Positions 62,210-64,000 of a DNA stretch of 64,000 nt are shown here, one piece after another. The stretch spans positions 310,001 through 374,000 of the forward strand of contig NZ_JABJVV010000002.1 in assembly GCF_013155545.1 (NCBI RefSeq), in the 5' to 3' direction. The DNA is from Caenimonas soli (GTDB lineage: Bacteria; Pseudomonadota; Gammaproteobacteria; Burkholderiales; Burkholderiaceae_C). Numbering within the stretch: position 1 is the first letter of the stretch; each line of letters starts with the position of its first letter. Under the pieces are notes generated by a model. That model was not told the origin of the DNA and made no database searches. It worked only from the letters and a program-made list of their open reading frames with translations. Both the position numbers and the translations under genes were made by a program.

Positions 62210-62962
62210 TCAACCGCGCTCTTTGGACCGGCGATGCCCGGCGGTACGAGGTTCGATCCCGGGCTTGAGGCGCCAGTCGGGGCCGAAGTCGGCGAGGGGA
62301 TGGCTGGGCAGCGCCGGTACATGTTCAATTTCGCGCAGGCGCTGCTCGTAGGCATCGAGATAGGCGTTGCGCTGCGCTTCGTCCGTGTAGTGGATCGACC
62401 AGGCGAGGAAAGGAGGGAGCGTCGCCAGCCCGCTGTACCCGAAGGTGCCATGGTGCAGGTGCCAGAGGATCACATCCTTGTCTCCCAGCAAGCCATCGGG
62501 CTCGACCATGCCCGACACGCAGCCGGTAGTCATCGCCAACATGGCCTTGCGGCCCTTCAGCCCGCCGTTGTCGAAACGCATGCCGCCGCCGCCGTAGACC
62601 GTGCCGTTGGCGAAGACGCGGTCGATCCAGCCTTTCATGATGGCCGGCACGGAGAACCACCACAGGGGGCCTTGCAAGATGAGCAGGTCGGACCAGAGCA
62701 ATTTGTCGAGCTCGGCCTGGATGTCGGGCGCGAACGACCGTTGCTGCGAGGCTTGCTTCTGCTCGCGGTCGTACTGCAGCGCGTCGGGGAAGCGCCGCTC
62801 GACAAAGTCCGCGCCGCTCGCCACCGGGTTGAAGTTCATCGCGTAGAGATCGGACACGACGACGTCGTGCCCGCAGTCCTGCAAGGTCCTCACGCCCCGG
62901 TCGAGCAGCGCGCGCCCGAAGGACCGGGGTTCGGGGTGGGCAAAGACAATCAGGACATTCAT
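62210..62962 (-). CDS. NAD(P)H:quinone oxidoreductase, flavodoxin-like fold (250 aa)
   Basis: NVLIVFAHPEPRSFGRALL, GPLWWFSVPAIMKGWIDRVFANG and KAMLAMTTGC are the KefF/MdaB/NQO1 family blocks for FMN/FAD binding. It reduces quinones by two electrons, limiting redox cycling of catecholic or quinonoid intermediates that an oxygenase pathway may produce. First gene of a two-gene unit driven leftward from the operator at 62995. Confidence 0.9.
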   Translation of the reverse strand: MNVLIVFAHPEPRSFGRALLDRGVRTLQDCGHDVVVSDLYAMNFNPVASGADFVERRFPDALQYDREQKQASQQRSFAPDIQAELDKLLWSDLLILQGPLWWFSVPAIMKGWIDRVFANGTVYGGGGMRFDNGGLKGRKAMLAMTTGCVSGMVEPDGLLGDKDVILWHLHHGTFGYSGLATLPPFLAWSIHYTDEAQRNAYLDAYEQRLREIEHVPALPSHPLADFGPDWRLKPGIEPRTAGHRRSKERG

Positions 62963-62990
62963 GGTGCTACCTCGTAGTTTCCGGTCCTCG

Positions 62991-63016
62991 TATAATACCC
63001 CGACGCGACGGACTAT
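62991..63016. promoter_or_regulatory. Divergent promoter region with right-regulon operator (quinone reductase / CitE-like lyase)
   Basis: Operator ATACCCCG-ACGCGA-CGGACTAT at 62995-63016. On the plus strand a perfect TATAAT (62991-62996) leads into it, placing the transcription start at about 63003, inside the operator and only ~16 nt before the ATG at 63019. On the minus strand TATTAT at the other end of the site serves the gene at 62962. Binding would block both. Confidence 0.75.
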
Positions 63017-63018
63017 TT

Positions 63019-63858
63019 ATGACCTTGGTTGCAACGCATGCACGCAGTTTTCTGTTCCTCCCTGCCGACCGGCTGGCACGCCTGGACAAGGCCATGGCCA
63101 GCGGCGCGCACATGGTCATCCTCGACCTGGAGGATGCCGTAGCTTCGGAGTCCAAGCCCGGCGCGCGCGCAGCTCTGCTGGATCGATGGAGCAGTCTGAG
63201 CGCCGAGGACAAGCGGCATCTCGCCATCCGCATCAATGCGGTGGAAACCCAATGGTACGAGGCAGATTGCGAACTGCTTCGTCACCTCGCGGCCACAGGA
63301 TTGACCACGGTAATGCTACCCAAGGCCGAGGCTGTCACACAGCTTGCGAGTGTCAAGCAACGCGCTACCGGTCTTGCACTTCTTCCGCTCATCGAATCCG
63401 CCAAAGGGCTCCATGCAGTCGACCTGATAGCACGCGCGCCGGGCGTGGCCCGGCTGGTGTTCGGCCACCTGGACTTCCAGGTCGATCTCGGCATTGAAAG
63501 CGGCCCGGACGAGCGTGAACTTGACGCGGTGCGACTTGCCCTGGTTGTGGCCTCACGCCACGCCTCATTGAACGCACCCGTAGACGGAGTGACGGTCAAT
63601 CTCAAAGACGCGGCGCGGCTCGCGTCCGATACACAACGAAGCCGCCGGTTCGGCTTCGGCGGCAAGCTCTGCATCCACCCCGACCAGGTGGCGAGCGTCA
63701 ACGAGTTGCTTGGCGCTTCGGACCACCAGATCGCGTGGGCACGGCGAGTGCTCGAAGCTGCGCACGCCCAGTCCGCGGGCGCGTTCCAATTTGAAGGTGC
63801 CATGGTCGACGCGCCCGTGCTCGCGAGAGCACGGGCAATTCTCAACACCAGTCATTGA
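63019..63858 (+). CDS. CitE/HpcH-family lyase, putative (S)-citramalyl-CoA lyase (279 aa)
   Basis: TIM-barrel CitE-like lyase: RSFLFLPADRLARLDKA, metal-site VILDLEDAVAS, CoA-contact IRINAVET, VMLPKAEAV, LLPLIESAKGL, LVFGHLDFQVDLGI and KLCIHPDQVASVNE. The family cleaves citramalyl-, malyl- or citryl-CoA. With Mcd, Mct and Meh homologues under the same operator, cleavage of (S)-citramalyl-CoA to acetyl-CoA and pyruvate is the most economical assignment. No Shine-Dalgarno is visible before the ATG, consistent with a near-leaderless message. Confidence 0.8.
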   Translation: MTLVATHARSFLFLPADRLARLDKAMASGAHMVILDLEDAVASESKPGARAALLDRWSSLSAEDKRHLAIRINAVETQWYEADCELLRHLAATGLTTVMLPKAEAVTQLASVKQRATGLALLPLIESAKGLHAVDLIARAPGVARLVFGHLDFQVDLGIESGPDERELDAVRLALVVASRHASLNAPVDGVTVNLKDAARLASDTQRSRRFGFGGKLCIHPDQVASVNELLGASDHQIAWARRVLEAAHAQSAGAFQFEGAMVDAPVLARARAILNTSH

Positions 63859-63867
63859 ATATCCCAA

Positions 63868-64000
63868 ATGAAGATTCTTGTTTGCGTGAAGCGGGTGGTG
63901 GACTTCAACGTGAAGGTCCGCGTGAAATCGGACAACACGGGCGTCGACATCGCCAATGTGAAGATGAGCATGAACCCCTTCGACGAGATCGCCGTCGAAG
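63868..64000 (+). CDS. etfB: Electron transfer flavoprotein beta subunit, N-terminal part (runs off window)
   Basis: [19 protein letters not shown] followed by [15 protein letters not shown] is the standard EtfB start; 44 codons are visible before the window ends. ETF takes electrons from acyl-CoA dehydrogenases, here the enzymes at 17720, 27168 and 46935. It begins 9 nt after the lyase stop, so the regulon also supplies its own electron acceptor; an etfA would be expected next, outside the window. Confidence 0.93.
   Translation, partial: MKILVCVKRVVDFNVKVRVKSDNTGVDIANVKMSMNPFDEIAVE

Overview
The window reads as a catabolic region of a Burkholderiales betaproteobacterium, most likely Comamonadaceae or a close relative. 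This rests on high GC, ATGA-coupled operons, Liv-type ABC and TRAP importers, CaiB/BaiF CoA transferases and many acyl-CoA enzymes. I ran no database search, so the taxon is an inference. Nearly every gene belongs to import, CoA activation, beta-oxidation-type chemistry or ring/side-chain attack on organic acids.

Left block (1-22.6 kb, by eye lower in GC). It starts with the tail of an Old Yellow Enzyme reductase, three related alpha/beta hydrolases (one with a signal peptide) and an SCP2-like protein. A chimeric dead gene follows (SDR front joined to a LysR-type tail). Next come a complete branched-chain-type ABC importer (4.5-9.2 kb), a shrunken acyl-CoA-synthetase-like gene and a TetR regulator. 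A nine-gene leftward beta-oxidation operon (11.0-21.4 kb) and an acrylyl-CoA-reductase-like gene complete the block. A TAGACT/AGTCTA palindrome stands before the importer, the beta-oxidation operon and the reductase, with a weak copy before tetR.

Junction (22.6-23.9 kb). This stretch holds broken nitronate monooxygenase and tyrosine-integrase pieces and the 3' 45 nt of a tRNA-Arg(ACG) gene, a classical attachment-site scar. Beyond it is a leftward operator-promoter facing a small unknown ORF.

Right block (23.9-64 kb, higher GC). It behaves as one regulon. A second palindrome, ATAGTCCG-N6-CGGACTAT and variants, lies before essentially every transcription unit, and two paralogous TetR genes sit beside copies of it. 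The units are: (i) an acyl-CoA dehydrogenase, a transglutaminase-like protein, an alpha-methylacyl-CoA racemase, a DUF2889 protein and a crotonase; (ii) a second Liv importer with a CoA ligase; (iii) a ferredoxin reductase; (iv) a TRAP importer with an APH-type kinase, a small partner protein, a lipocalin-like protein and a CoA ligase; (v) a 15-gene operon from Rieske oxygenase alpha/beta through crotonases, an SDR, an esterase, an HMG-CoA-synthase-like/DUF35 fusion, an SCP2-type thiolase and a 3-hydroxyacyl-CoA dehydrogenase to Meh-, Mcd- and Mct-like enzymes and a nitroreductase; (vi) a ferredoxin; (vii) a thioesterase and a quinone reductase; (viii) a CitE-like lyase and the start of etfB.

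Working model. A methyl-branched organic acid (aromatic, alicyclic or terpenoid-derived) is imported and made into a CoA ester, epimerised by the racemase, hydroxylated by the Rieske system and shortened by thiolase/aldolase and beta-oxidation steps. The most distinctive part is a set of four enzymes that together would convert 2-methylsuccinyl-CoA to mesaconyl-C1-CoA, mesaconyl-C4-CoA, citramalyl-CoA and finally acetyl-CoA plus pyruvate. These are individually known from the ethylmalonyl-CoA pathway and the 3-hydroxypropionate bicycle; here they share one operator with an oxygenase pathway. The substrate cannot be read from sequence alone.
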